Below, piece by piece: positions 11,401-21,854 of a DNA stretch of 64,000 bases (positions within the stretch are counted from its first letter, which is position 1; the number at the start of each line of letters is the position of its first letter). The position numbers were made by a program, and so were the translations under genes. A model generated the notes under the pieces. The model was not told where the DNA came from. It was given only the letters and a program-made list of their open reading frames with translations, and ran no database searches. Origin of the DNA: Tricholoma matsutake (lineage: Eukaryota; Basidiomycota; Agaricomycetes; Agaricales; Tricholomataceae); NCBI GenBank assembly GCA_026075535.2, contig AP026541.1, positions 5,394,001-5,458,000 of the forward strand. The letters are read 5' to 3'.

Positions 11401-12237
11401 CCTCAGTTCATGGCAGAGTTCACTCGTGAGCTGTACCGACTCCTGGGGATCAAACTCCTCGCTTCAACCGCTTATCACCCACAAACTGATGGCCAGATGG
11501 AGCGAGTCAACCAGGAACTGGAGCAGTACATCTGCCTCTTTGTCAATGAACACCAGGACGATTGGGATGATCTCCTTCCTTTGGCCGAGTTCGGATACAA
11601 CAACCATGTCCATGCTTCCACTCAACAGACCCCTTTCCTCTTAGACACTGGACGACATCCACGCATGGGATTTGAACCTCGCCAAACTCCCTCCCACATC
11701 GAGATGGTGAATGAGTTCACAGAACGCATGAGGGATAGCTTGGAGGAGGCAAGGGCAGCCTTAGCAAAGGCGAAGGACGACATGGCGCGATTTTACAACC
11801 AACGCCACTCCCCAACCCCTCAGTACAAGGTTGGTGATCGAGTTTATCTTGACTCCAGTGATGTCTCCACTACACGTCCATCCAAGAAACTTGCTCATCA
11901 CTTCTTGGGACCTTTCCCCATTGTCAAGTGCATTGGAATGCATGCCTATCGTCTACGCCTCCCAGCCTCCATGTCCAGACTCCATCCCGTCTTCCATGTC
12001 GTCAAATTGCTTCCAGCTCCCCCAGATCCGTTCCCGGGATGCCATTCACACCCACCACCACCACCTACAGTGATCGAGGGAGAACCCCAATATGAAGTCA
12101 AGTCAATCTTGGACAGCCATTTGCATTGAGGAAAACTCCAGTATTTGGTACATTGGAAGGGTTATGGGTATGAGGAGAACTCATGGGTCGAAGAGTCTGA
12201 CGTAAATGCCCCTCAGTTAATCAAGGAATTCCACTGA
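8419..12237 (+). pseudogene. Pol of the marY1-like Gypsy (PR-RT-RH-IN-chromodomain) with TGA stops
   Basis: A single frame of about 1,270 codons carries every pol domain. These are protease LLDSGATGLFID; RT from SPFFFVKKKDGSLRPVQDYR through LDVCWGYNNVRI to IYLDNILIF; RNase H VEADSSDFATGAML and TDHKNLEYF; the integrase zinc finger (HPGCWKTL, CRTCDLC); integrase core SVDF, LSDRGPQF and QMERVNQELE; and a chromodomain [29 protein letters not shown]. The second catalytic aspartate of the RT box is Asn (YLDN, aac at 9898-9900), which should abolish activity. The only in-frame stops are TGAs at 9520, 10438, 11335 and 12127, plus the terminal or fifth one at 12235. Each internal one sits where relatives have Arg, as expected from CGA to TGA change. 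Other Arg sites read Cys. Confidence 0.93.
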
Positions 12238-12319
12238 CGGCACACTGCTGCATCACATTGCATTCAAGTCACGGACTTTGGTCGTATGCGATTTCGAATG
12301 CATTGGGGCGATGCATCTT

Positions 12320-12332
12320 AGAGAGGGGGTGA
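12320..12332 (+). promoter_or_regulatory. Polypurine tract of the marY1-like Gypsy
   Basis: agagagggggtga lies directly before the 3' LTR, as expected for the plus-strand primer. Confidence 0.7.
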
Positions 12333-12758
12333 TGTAAGGGGACTAGGGGGGTGCCCTGTGTGTTTTTCCTATTTTTTATGTTTGTCCTATATTTTTCCCC
12401 ACCTCATTTCCTTCTATTCTTCATTTTCTATGATTTCTCCGGATTTTATTACTAATTTTCCCTTGCTATCATGTTTGTACATGTTGACACTTTTATATTT
12501 AGAGGCGGAGTACCCCTTCCGACACATATCCCTTGGTATGATGTCATTCGGTGGCCTTGATCCGCCTATCTCCGCCTTTTTCTATTTTTAGGTTATATTT
12601 GATTTTTGTCGTCTTCACATATACTGGGCATCAGCAAGGGGATCCTTAGAGTTTTCTCTTCGGATTTCCCTTTGCTAGGTGTGTCCCCAATGCCTGTATT
12701 ATGTAGTATAATTTTAACTTCGGATTTCCCTTTGCTAGAGGCTTAGGTTGCCCTTATA
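12333..12758 (+). repeat. 3' LTR of the marY1-like Gypsy
   Basis: 426 bp, same ends as the 5' LTR, followed by the TSD aaccc (12759-12763). It differs from the 5' LTR by a few substitutions, mostly transitions. Confidence 0.95.
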
Positions 12759-12763
12759 AACCC

Positions 12764-13640
12764 AGAATGAAAGTTCTAGTTCTTCTATGTTTGGCCCTTG
12801 GGCATTCTGGAACACAAACACAATAGGCCCTTGGGCATCCTGGAATGAAAGTTCTTTATTTTGAGCTCTTGGGCATCCTCAAATGAAAGTTGTTGTATTT
12901 TGAGCCCATGGGCAACCCAGAATCAAAGTTCTTGCATTCAATCAGAGATGTACTATTTTCAGTCATCCTTACTAATAGTTGATAATATAAGTTCTATTAC
13001 TTTGAGCCCTTTGGCAATTTTGACTTCACAAAATTTGGCATTTCAATATTATTACTTATCTAAATCTGAAACATGTTGGCAAAAACCTCTTGATATCAAG
13101 CCATGCTTGGCTTTTGATATTGATCTTTGTTTTGTAAATTCATCAAGTTATGTTTATCAGTTATGGCTTAAACTAAGATCCTCACCCTTATTGGAGTTGT
13201 ATATAAGGAGTTTTCTTACACTATTAGATACTATTAATATTATACTACAACATGACATCTCTGCTATCAAAATACTTGAAGTTAGCTTGAAACTTAAACA
13301 AAATTTATTTTGCAGACATGACTATGTTGCATATATAAAACACATCAATGGAGCACTGTCAATTATTACTAGTCCTGCACAATTGACATGTTATTTGCTT
13401 GTTTATCATATTATTGCATTCAAATTGATTGAAGACTGTTTGGTTATTAGCAAATATTTGTTTATTTCATATGTTTATATCATACTACAAATTACAAATG
13501 TAGAACATTATATTTATAATACTTCTCTGAACTCATATAGAATAACTGGAGGTGGAAAATCCAACTTATTTACTACAGAAGAGTTATTGCCATTTATTGA
13601 AGGTATTACTACTGAACAATTCAAGTTTGTCTGGTATTTG
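12764..13640 (+). pseudogene. Helitron protein N-terminal segment, downstream of Gypsy insertion
   Basis: After the coding minisatellite, a long open frame (12861-13640) encodes a hydrophobic, Leu/Ile/Tyr-rich segment ending KFVWYLAP. It is then cut by the solo LTR. Removing the LTR joins LAP to LEAAILQRSNNT at 14348. I do not recognise a named domain. Its position upstream of the DUF6570 part makes it the variable N-terminus of the Helitron protein. Confidence 0.5.
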
Positions 13641-13645
13641 GCACC

Positions 13646-14342
13646 TGTCACGATCCGTTCCTCGCCCGCTCGGAACCCGCAACCTTCCGATCTTTTCTGC
13701 TGTTCCTAACTCAACTCCTACCACCTTCATTCCGGCCCCCTTGCACTGCCCACACTGCTGTGCACCAGGCCACCGTGTACAGCAACCACGGCTGCCTTCC
13801 AAGGCTGCCATCTAGTTTTGCAAATTTGACTACGGATTCCTGTGCGGCCTCCGCTAGGCAATTTATCTACGCAGTTGAGACACTGCCGCAGTTTCTGTTT
13901 CTGTTCCGCTCTTGTTCCAGACTCTAGTATTTAAGCTTAGTTAGTTTCGCTTTGTATTCCTCAGTTCGTATATCGACATAGACTCGACTTTACCCTGTCA
14001 ATCTAAAACCTCCTTCTACTCCAACTCCTGACCTCTAAGAGTCTGAACTCCATTCGACTCAACCTCTAGTTCCCCTCTGAAGTTCTAGTCTCATCTGAAC
14101 TTAACCTAAGTCCCTCCGTACTCCTTCCCGCATTTACCCGCACTCTCCCGCTCCTATCTCTAAAACCTCTACCCGAAACTAGGACACCAGACGAGGTGAA
14201 GGGTGCAGCTTCTTACAAGCTGAAGCCAAGTCCTTTTCGTTACCCATCCGCATAATCCGCTACGACCCGACAATCTTCCACTCTCAAACACCCGCCGGGT
14301 CCGACCGGATTCTGACGAGCCCTTTCAGATCAGTTCTTAACA
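13646..14342 (+). repeat. Solo Gypsy LTR, 697 bp, same family as the LTR at 61464
   Basis: It begins tgtcacgatccgttcctcgc, ends gatcagttcttaaca, and is flanked by the perfect 5-bp TSD gcacc (13641-13645 and 14343-14347). It is nearly identical to the 5' LTR at 61464-62161 along its whole length. A solo LTR forms by recombination between the two LTRs of an inserted element. Excision in silico restores the Helitron frame. Confidence 0.97.
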
Positions 14343-14347
14343 GCACC

Positions 14348-14840
14348 TTTAGAAGCAGCTATATTGCAAAGATCAAATAACACATTAGTTTCTGGAATTA
14401 TACCTTTGACTACATTAGTTCCCAAGCTAAGTATTGCTGAACTTAAGATTATTGCAAAATATCATCAGATTAAAGTACATTCTAAAATCAAGATTCAAGA
14501 TGTTCAAACTATACTTTGCAATCACATTTGTGATCACTGTCAAGAGTATGTTACTCTTTTTGAGATAATTGATATATCAGATATTAATGCAAAGAGAAAA
14601 GCATCTCACTTAGATGTAGTTAAGAAATACCAGGCTGATAATTTAACCTATAAATCATTACATCTTGCAGCAGTAAAGAAAAGTCAAGCTAATAATCCTG
14701 ATTATAAGACTTCAAATTTGAATGCAGTAAAGAAGAGTCAAGCTAATAATCCTGATTATAAGACTTCACATTTGAAATGCAGTAAAGAAAAGCCAGGAAA
14801 AACAGTCAAGATTATTTCCACCTCTTCCACTTTCTGAAAT
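14348..14840 (+). pseudogene. Helitron protein, charged repeat segment
   Basis: This encodes LEAAILQRSNNTLVSGII followed by HICDHCQEY and then tandem repeats AVKKSQANNPDYKTS. The two clearest 54-bp units start near 14669 and 14723. Such Lys/Gln/Asn-rich repeats before a Cys-rich DUF6570 part are typical of the Agaricomycete Helitron proteins I know. A frameshift near 14790 separates it from the next segment, whose reading would be FPPLPLSEILQHTIISNFCK. Confidence 0.65.
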
Positions 14841-14841
14841 A

Positions 14842-15540
14842 TTGCAGCATACAATAATTTCTAACTTCTGCAAAGATACATCACCAGAACAATTTGTAGA
14901 ATCTGGATGTGCTATTTGTGGTAAATTGACTTCCATATTAGAGTTAACCAAATTATCTGAAACTAACTTGAATTTAAATATTTTGATTCAACCAGGAATG
15001 TCACAAAAAGAAAGAAATTCATCTAATGATCCTATAATTGATATTGAAGGTCCTATTCTTGATAATGACTTAGATAGTATTTGCAAGTCTTGCATGAAAT
15101 CTGTGACACAAGAAAAAGTACCATTAATGGCTTTAGCAAATGGTAAATGGATTGGAAAAGTTCCATCTCAATTACAAAATTTATCATTTGCAGAACAGTT
15201 ACTTGTAGCCAGAGTTCAGCATAACCGCTGTCTTGTTAAAGTTTCATCTGGAATGCATAAAATGAGAGCTAATGCAATTACCTTTGCAAATCCTATGCCA
15301 AAGATTTATGATATTCTACCACCTCCAATTGAAGAAATGGATGATGTTCTAGCATTTATATATACTGGTCCTTGTAAGCCTACTAAGGCAGACTTTGAAT
15401 GAACTCCATTATTGGTCAGAAGAAAGAAAGTCTCAGCTGCACTTGAATGGCGTAAGCTTAATCATTGTGACTACTTTGATCTTGAGATTTCATATAAGAA
15501 TCTTAGCAAATATCCAGAAGATGACTAAGTCCACCAGTTG
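14842..15540 (+). pseudogene. Helitron DUF6570 segment
   Basis: It encodes HTIISNFCKDTSPEQFVESG, CAICGK, SQKERNSS, then CKSCMKSVTQEKVPLMALAN, GKWIGKVPSQLQNLSFAEQL, VARVQHNRCLVKVSSGMHKM and YTGPCKPTKADFE. This is the diagnostic DUF6570 pattern of fungal Helitrons: two CxxC pairs, LALANG-W-G-VP and E-LL-ARV-HNRC. The TGA at 15400-15402 replaces the Arg expected before TPLLVRRKKV. The frame then goes on to KYPEDD, where a small indel near 15530 shifts it to PVVVDYQHST. Confidence 0.88.
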
Positions 15541-16170
15541 TAGTTGATTATCAACACTCTACTACAAATAAGAATTCTGAATCAACTGCTGTAAATGACA
15601 TGGAAGCAGAAGATGGAACTGAAACTGGTCAATGTCCATTTGTAGTTCATGGCTTAACTGGTGAAGAGTTTTCTACTAAAAGTTTGAAAGCTATCAAAGC
15701 AATTGCACTTAAGCATTTGACAAGTAATGGCAAGATTCTTGCAATTGGTCATGAAAAGCAAGCTCAATCAATTTATAGAAATCCTCAGTTATTTCCACAA
15801 ATGATGTCTTGGCTATTTCCTTATGGCCTTGGAGGAATTGGTAATTTTGTTCAACAAGGTCGACTTTCTGATATTGCTCATAAGAGGCATTTGCTAATGT
15901 ATCATGATAAACGATTTCAAAAAGATTCTCATTTTCCATTAATTGCATTTAATCATGAACAAATCAAAGAGAGTACTACAGCTGGATACTTGTTGGCTGA
16001 AAAACCAAAGTTTGATGCAATTTTAAAATGACTTATGGATGTTGATATTGAAGTGCTTACTAATTTAATAACATGAATGGAAGAGGGTGAAAGAGTAAAA
16101 CCAGACACCAATGAAGAAAAACTATGCTTTCAACTAATCAAAGACTTGGATCATGTTGGTGGTCATGTCA
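15541..16170 (+). pseudogene. Helitron linker segment between DUF6570 and Rep
   Basis: The frame reads VVDYQHSTTNKNSEST, GQCPFVVHGLTGEEFSTKSL, MMSWLFPYGLGGIGNF and RHLLMYHDKRFQKDSHFPLI, all typical of the region before the Helitron_like_N domain. TGAs at 16029-16031 and 16074-16076 both sit at expected Arg positions. The segment ends DLDHVGGHV, where the MITE interrupts it. Taking out the MITE and one tca gives HVKGSTTSKKY in frame. Confidence 0.82.
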
Positions 16171-16703
16171 CACAAGAGGCAGAGCAATACATTACCCTGG
16201 AGAATATGTTGGGAATAATAGGGAAAAAAGACACTTTTTCCCTGGGGAAAAATAAAAGGAACCATCAGTAAAAAAATGTTGTTTTTCCCACACTTTTCTC
16301 TTTGCTCTTGCTCAGCACAAATAACTCATCCATTCCCAGGAGAAAATCAGGTGACAATGGAGGGTGAATATATCTTTTTTTCCACATTTTCTCTATATCT
16401 GGTGAAGATAACATTTTTTCTCCTGACTTCCACAATTTTTTCACCTAGAAACAGATTAGTTATTTTTCCACAGAGAAAAAACTGGGAATATGTGGGGAAA
16501 TGACCTTTTTCCCCCTCATGTTCAGAAGTTTTTCTCCTGGACACAGATTAGTTGTTTTTCTGCAGCAACCAAAAGGACAAAATGTGGGAAAATAACATAT
16601 TTTTACTGATGGTTCCTTTTATTTTTCCCCAATGAAAAAACGTCTTTTTCTCCCATTATTCCCAACATTTTCTCCAGGGTAATATATTGCTCTGCCTCTT
16701 GTG
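16171..16703 (+). mobile_element. CACTA-like MITE, 533 bp
   Basis: Long terminal inverted repeats of about 120 bp begin cacaagaggcagagcaata. Both ends continue through a segment reading ggggaaaaataaaaggaacc. It has no ORF. The 3-bp TSD tca flanks it (16168-16170 and 16704-16706). A CACNA-type start and a 3-bp TSD fit the CACTA/EnSpm superfamily. The MITE dimer at 44698 starts cacaagg and also has a 3-bp TSD, but its internal sequence differs. Confidence 0.88.
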
Positions 16704-16706
16704 TCA

Positions 16707-17982
16707 AAGGTTCTACTACTAGCAAGAAGTATATGAGAAATGAAATTTGGTCATTAATATCATTTGCTGGAGCACCTTCATGGTTTATTACATTCTCACC
16801 TGCTGATAATATGCATCCTATATCATTATACTTTGCTGATACTCAAGAAACTTTTTCTCCAAAACTCTGAAGTTATGAAGAGTGTTATGTGTTAATAGCT
16901 CATAATCCAGTTGCTGGTGCACAGTTCTTTAACTTATGTTTATTAAACATGGGCTGGGTGTTGGTGAAAAGCATCCTGGAATATTTGGAAATACTGGAGC
17001 ATATTATGGAACAGTTGAACAACAAGGCAGATTGACTTTACATATGCATATGTTGCTTTGGCTTAAAGGTTCATTGACACCTCAGGAAATTAGAGACAAG
17101 ATTATGGATCCTACTTCAGATTTTCAACAAAAAATGGTTCAATACTTAGAAGGTGTTCATATTGGTGAATTTCTTACTGGTACAATGGATGAAGTCAAAG
17201 CTAAGGTAGATACTGAAATACTACAAAATAAAAGTTACAATGATCCTACTCAAACATTACCTGAATCACCACCTCCAATTTGTAAAGATACTTGTAACAA
17301 TTGTTCAGATTGTAAGAAGCTTGATACTTGGTGGTCAAGATTTAGAAACACTGTTGATGATCTTATACTTAGGTCTAATGTGCATAACTGTAGAAGTCAG
17401 TCTACTAATGAGAAAGCTAAAAAAAAATCCAGACCAACTTGTATTAACAAACAAGGAAAATGTAAAGCCAGGTTTCTAAGACCTCTATTTGAACAAACTG
17501 AAGTTGATCCTAAAACTGGAGCACTTAATGTCAAAAAGGGTGAAGCATGGATTAATACTTTGACTCCAGTTGTAACCTTTTTACTAAGGTGTAATAGTGA
17601 TATTACAAGTTTACTATCTGGTACTGCAATTAAAGCTATTGTTGCATATATTTCAGATTATGTTACAAAGCCTGGTCTTAAAACACATACTATATTTGAT
17701 GCAATTAAAAGTGTTTTCAATAGAAACTCTGAAATGCTAGATAGTTCATTAAAGCAAAAAGAGAAAGCTAGAAAGATCTTAACACAAACTGTAAACTTTT
17801 TGACAGCAAAGATGGAAATAGGTGGTCCTATGGCTTGCTTGTATTTATTGGGATTTCTAGATCATTTCACTAGTCACAAGTTTGTTACAGTGTTCTGGAA
17901 AAATTATGTTAGAGAGGTACTCAAGCCTTGGAGATCAGAAGAAGACTTGGGAGCAAATTCTACCAGAAAAGGTTGTTATTAA
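16707..17982 (+). pseudogene. Helitron HUH replication initiator (Rep) segment
   Basis: This is the Helitron_like_N/Rep endonuclease, which nicks and joins DNA during rolling-circle transposition. Visible motifs are SWFITFSPADNMHP-LYFAD, YYGTVEQQGRLTLHMHMLLW with the two metal-binding histidines of HMH at 17041-17049, and YISDYVTKPGLKTH. The last holds the catalytic tyrosine region at 17647-17661 (tyrosines four residues apart). A TGA at 16868-16870 lies at an expected Arg. A small frameshift near 16925 separates FFNL from FIKHGLGVG. Another near 17940 ends this frame after VLKPWRSEEDL. Confidence 0.92.
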
Positions 17983-18736
17983 AAAAGAGCAGTCAGGTCA
18001 ATATGTTGGCTTTTCAGCAGTTCATGATTATATGTATAGACCAAAGGTGTATGAAAATAAGACTTTGTATGAGTGGGTACAAATGGCAACCAGAGTCAAA
18101 GTCTCTAAAGGTAGAAAACATGATATTGATATTGAGAATGATGAACTTGACCTGCTTCCTGAAGTTGTACAGCTATCTGAATCCAAGCCAGACAAGATAG
18201 AACATTATGAATCAGATGCAGAATCAGATGATCTCAATTTAAGAGATAATGATACATTCAATGATAATGATATAATTGATGATAGTAATCATAATGATCA
18301 AATTCAATCAAATGCAGAGAACACAAGTAGCAAACTTCAACCATTTTTAAAAGACCATCCTTTATACAAAACCCATCAGGTGTACTTTAATGAAAGCAAA
18401 CATAATGTTGTACCAAACTTTGTTGGAGGATCATTACCAAGATGTGATAAAGGAGATAGGGAATATTACTGTGCTACAATGCTTACTTTATTCAAACCCT
18501 GGAGATCTGGAGAAACTCTGAAAGACAAAGATTATTCCTGGGATGAAACTTTTACTGATTATAACTTTACACCTAGGCAACTTCAGATAATGCAGTACTT
18601 CAATATCAGATATGAATGTAATGATGCAAGAGATGATTACTTTGCTCAGTTAAAAAAGGGTGATGCCTCAGGTGGTGTATTTCCATGGCTGTCACCAGAT
18701 ACTGTAGATGGCCAATACAGTGAAGTACATAGTTGA
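17930..18736 (+). pseudogene. Helitron post-Rep segment; helicase missing
   Basis: After the frameshift the frame continues EKVVIKKEQSGQYVGFSAVH, DYMYRPKVYENKTLYEWV, an Asp/Asn-rich acidic stretch, then HPLYKTHQVYFNESKHNVVP, NFVGGSLPRCDKGDREYYCA, TMLTLFKPWR and FNIRYECNDARDDY. This is the standard linker between Rep and the PIF1-like helicase of fungal Helitrons. The frame ends at 18734-18736. No Walker A (GxxGTGKT-like) helicase sequence follows, so the element is 3'-truncated or replaced. Confidence 0.85.
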
Positions 18737-20090
18737 CTATGGTTTCATCCCTGCTCCCATTGTTCCCATGCTCCTGTTGTTCCTGTTTACCCCACCACCA
18801 CTCCCCCAGGAACCCCACTCAACACCCTTTTTCACTACTTCCCAAATGTTCCCCATCAACCCCCATCATTTCTGCTCCACATCACTTCTTCCATTCACCC
18901 ACCATTATCATGGCAGCCTTGTCACTGCTGTCATTCCACCTGTGATCCACCTCATGAGCAGTTGCTTGTGAGGTGGGTGGTGTGCTGTTTGTTGTTGTTG
19001 TTTCATGGCGTCATGGTAAGGCTTCACTGTATGGTCATGCCGTCTCAATACTAAAAAGAGAAAACCCCTGTCTTGCTCACAGTGAGACAGTGGGGGGCAA
19101 GGGGTGGCAGTGTTTCTTGTGTCATGGTACCCACTGTTCTGTCCTTGTCCTTTTCATCGGGTGGTGGTGATGGCCTGGTGGCTATCCCCTCCTCCCCCTC
19201 CCTGTTTCCACCCCATGAGCAGTTGCTCATGGCAGTAGTTGGGGGTGCTGCTGTCATGTCACCCTCCTTATTGTGAGCATATGGTCCTGCTGCTACCTAA
19301 TCATTCCACAAGCAGAGGCTCATGGCAGTGGTGAGGGTTGATCAGAGGGCACACACCATTGTTGTCAACAGTAAAATCACTATCTAAGATTTTTGTTGTT
19401 AGTCACAAGGAAATGAAATGAGAAAAGAAGAAAAAAAACTCACCTATGGCCCAAGAGATGTTTCTTGAGCCTTTTTTTTGTTTTGCCCCATCGCCATCCT
19501 CTTCCTGGTCGCTGCCCACATTGTTGTCCTTTGTCCCTCCTCTCTGTCCCTGTCCCATGGCATTGTCATCCCATCTTGTTGCTCCCCATTTCCACCCTGC
19601 AAGCAGTTGTTTGCAGCGGGGTGGTGGTGGTTCATTGTTCATTGTTGTTGTCTTCACTGTTCTCTCCCTTTGTCCCTGCATTCCTGTCTCCTGTTTGTTG
19701 TTTGTTGTTCCTCTTTCCATTGTCCTTCATCGTTGGCTGCTAGCACCTGCAATCCACCCCACGAGCAGTGGCTTGCAGCCATTCATTATCATCCCCATTG
19801 TTGTTGCTCCATTATAACTCATCCACCCTGTGAGCAGGGGCTCACAGCAGTGAGTTCTCCTGGTCCTGTCCTGGGTCATTGTCCTAGGCTGCAGTGTACC
19901 ATCTTGGCACCATCTCATTGTTACAACATAGACAGAACATAGATCTGGCTTGCAGCCACTAGTGGCTCTGGCTGGCATGGATATGGATGTGAGAGCAGTG
20001 ATGGTGTAGAGGTGTGAGGGAGGTGGAAGTGGTGTCTGGGCTGGCTGAGAGGGACTTAGAAGAAACTTTGAAGACAAGTCAAGCAGTCCT
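18737..20090. repeat. GC-rich low-complexity block with recurrent short hairpins
   Basis: Overlapping ORFs occur on both strands, none with a recognisable domain. A dyad motif built around gagcag-n-ggct recurs near 18952, 19211, 19303, 19597, 19761 and 19829. Examples are catgagcagttgctcatg (perfect except the loop) and tgtgagcaggggctcaca. Two related motifs in the opposite sense lie at 21918 and 22085. The surrounding sequence is rich in cca/tgg and ctgtt/ccatt strings. It looks like a repeat family rather than a gene. Confidence 0.55.
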
Positions 20091-21349
20091 TAAGGCCTTA
20101 AGGCCTTACAAGCTCCTTACAGCCTTAATTTGCTTACATGTTGCTTATACTGTTTAGTTGATTATATCTGCTTAATGATCCTAAATTTAAGGGAAAAAAT
20201 GTACTTATTTTCCTTAACTGGGCTTTAAGCCAAATAAGTAAAATAAGTTGATCCTTGATTTTGCTGATGTTCAAGATTATTATCATTTTGGAACACCTGG
20301 TTCAACCTGCTTCCTGGTGCATAGCTTGGCCTCCTACTATATGAGTAGGCTATAATTCAAGGGAATATGATATTGGGTCCTAAGTTTATTACTACAACAA
20401 GTGGTTGAGACACCATTGGCTTTGGGTGAGTGACTGTGCCATGTTCAATTCAATACATTTACTCTCTATCACTCTTTTATAGACTCATGAACTGTTCAAA
20501 GGTGCTAAATTTACTTGTACTACATCATATGCCTGTATATAAGGCCACTAGTGAGTTCCATGAGCTGGCATGGAGTAGGTGAGTATGTGAAGTTCCTACT
20601 TTGTAGGATGAAGTACAGACCATATGGGTTGATTGTAGACTATAAACGAAGGTCAAAAGTATCTACTGAATGCCTATGATGATGTTTGGATGAAAGGTAC
20701 AGAGTGTGAGCCATGCTGAGCAAAGTTCACCTCTGCTGATGGGGAACCCATGCCCTGTTGAGCTAGGATCTTCTCCCCCTGTCATAACCTTTACTGAACC
20801 TTATTATACCTTTATATTAGACCTAGGAATCGAAGAAAGCGAACACTTTGGCCCCACAGATGTCACAGGGTAAGTATATCTCTTCCTGAGTACATATTCT
20901 CTTTTCTGTCTATCCTCACAACTGCAGGGCCTCTGGGAGGTCCATCAGGTCATTTATTAGGACCATAATACTCTCTTTCCATGTGCATCTCATAAGGGGA
21001 AGGCCTAGGTATGCAAGTAAGTGACCACTCCTCCCTCCCTATACAGGTGCACTGACAAAGAGCACTTTGTCCCCCAGCTCTCCCAACATCAATCCTCACT
21101 TCTACATACATCCATATACACTCTACATACAGTTTTATAGCTGTAGACAGTGTACAAGCCCAGTAGATGGTACCCCCTCCCCTTGTTCTGTCAATTCTCC
21201 CCATTTCCCCCCTTCCCATCTCATGCAGCACCCTCCCCATTCATGTTATCAAATATGAATATCCATACACATGCATTACAGACCCACCCCCCCCAATGAA
21301 GAGAAGAGACCTCCTCCTCCTCTCAACCAGAGAGAGTGCTTGTTATAGG
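20091..21349. other. Stretch without recognised gene
   Basis: A palindromic ccttaaggccttaaggcctt lies at about 20091-20110. Several gtaagt and gtgagt strings occur, but no domain-bearing exon chain could be built. Nothing else was recognised. Confidence 0.45.
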
Positions 21350-21583
21350 TTAAATATAGCTGTAAAAGTGAAAATAACTGTTTATTAGCACTATATATAT
21401 ACATGCATAAGTGTTATCTACCAAAAAAAGCAAAGGTAAAGGGCCAGGAATGAGTGGAATAGCATGCTCATCATTGGGGATGATGAGCACAATGTTAGCT
21501 GAGACTGGTGTGTGTTGATCAACCATGGCCCATGGGAGATGGTGATCGGGTGGTGATTGGGGTGGCGGGAACATATCCATCAC
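21350..21583 (-). repeat. Dispersed repeat family, copy 2 (peptide-like segment)
   Basis: The minus strand encodes MVDQHTPVSANIVLIIPNDE then HAIPLIPGPLPLLFL. It matches the copies at 4371 and 38880. The coding status is unknown. Confidence 0.4.
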
Positions 21584-21854
21584 TATTCTGAACCTTAGTA
21601 TTGTGGGAAGGTCAGGTGGGTTTATATACTATGTTACATATATTGTACATTGTTGTTACCGACACACTCATACATGTGTGTACATATTGATGCATGCAAA
21701 ATAAAATTCTCATGCTATCAAAGTGTAGCATCATTTGGCATCATGTAGCGTAATTCGACATAATAAAATAAAGATGAAATTTTATTAGGTAATGGGGTGG
21801 TTTCCTAACAATACCCACCTGGTATGCACCCACCTACCCCCTCCTTGCATGCCA

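Larger units (their letters stand above)
6714..12758 (+). mobile_element. marY1-like: Complete chromodomain Ty3/Gypsy retrotransposon, marY1-like
   Basis: Two 426-bp LTRs (6714-7139 and 12333-12758) bound gag and pol in the order protease, RT, RNase H, integrase, chromodomain. The 5-bp TSD aaccc flanks it at 6709-6713 and 12759-12763. Total length is 6,045 bp. From memory, marY1 of Tricholoma matsutake is about 6.0 kb with 426-bp LTRs. That size match, not a sequence comparison, is the reason for the name. A third LTR of the same length and sequence type stands alone at 45358-45783. Gag frameshifts, TGA stops in pol and a changed RT motif (YLDN) make this copy defective. Confidence 0.93.
6640..12940 (+). 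repeat. Coding minisatellite split by the Gypsy insertion
   Basis: Imperfect units of the form cccttgggca-cctggaa-aaagttct recur about every 30-50 bp at 6650-6713 and again at 12764-12935, on both sides of the 6,045-bp Gypsy. They encode PWAxWNxSS-like repeats (SPWAPWNKSS, GPWASWNESS, SPWATQNQSS). The TSD aaccc lies inside one such unit. Confidence 0.6.
6515..18734 (+). mobile_element. Decayed Helitron coding region, split by three later insertions
   Basis: Coding pieces of one large Helitron protein run on the plus strand. In order they are an N-terminal part (6515-6713 and 12764-13640), a charged-repeat and DUF6570 part (14348-15540), a linker (15541-16170), an HUH Rep part (16707-17982) and a post-Rep part (17930-18736). 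Removing each insertion together with one TSD copy (aaccc, gcacc, tca) rejoins the reading frame at all three junctions, so this is one gene. The PIF1-like helicase expected after the Rep part is absent: unrelated GC-rich repeats start at about 18735. The 5' TC and 3' CTRR hairpin termini were not identified. Frameshifts near 14790, 15535, 16925 and 17940 and in-frame TGAs mark it as dead. Confidence 0.85.

Noticed and set aside
7932..12237. TGA recoding as an alternative genetic code
   Set aside because: The intact Copia ends its ORF at a normal stop, and RP copies show CGA and CAA alternatives at a TGA site, so deamination explains it.
16276..16544. ORFs inside the CACTA-like MITE
   Set aside because: They fall in the inverted-repeat sequence and carry no transposase motif.
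18708..19942. Several overlapping plus and minus ORFs as host genes
   Set aside because: Low-complexity His/Pro/Ser or Met/Gly-rich translations in all frames, no domain, in a hairpin-rich repeat block.
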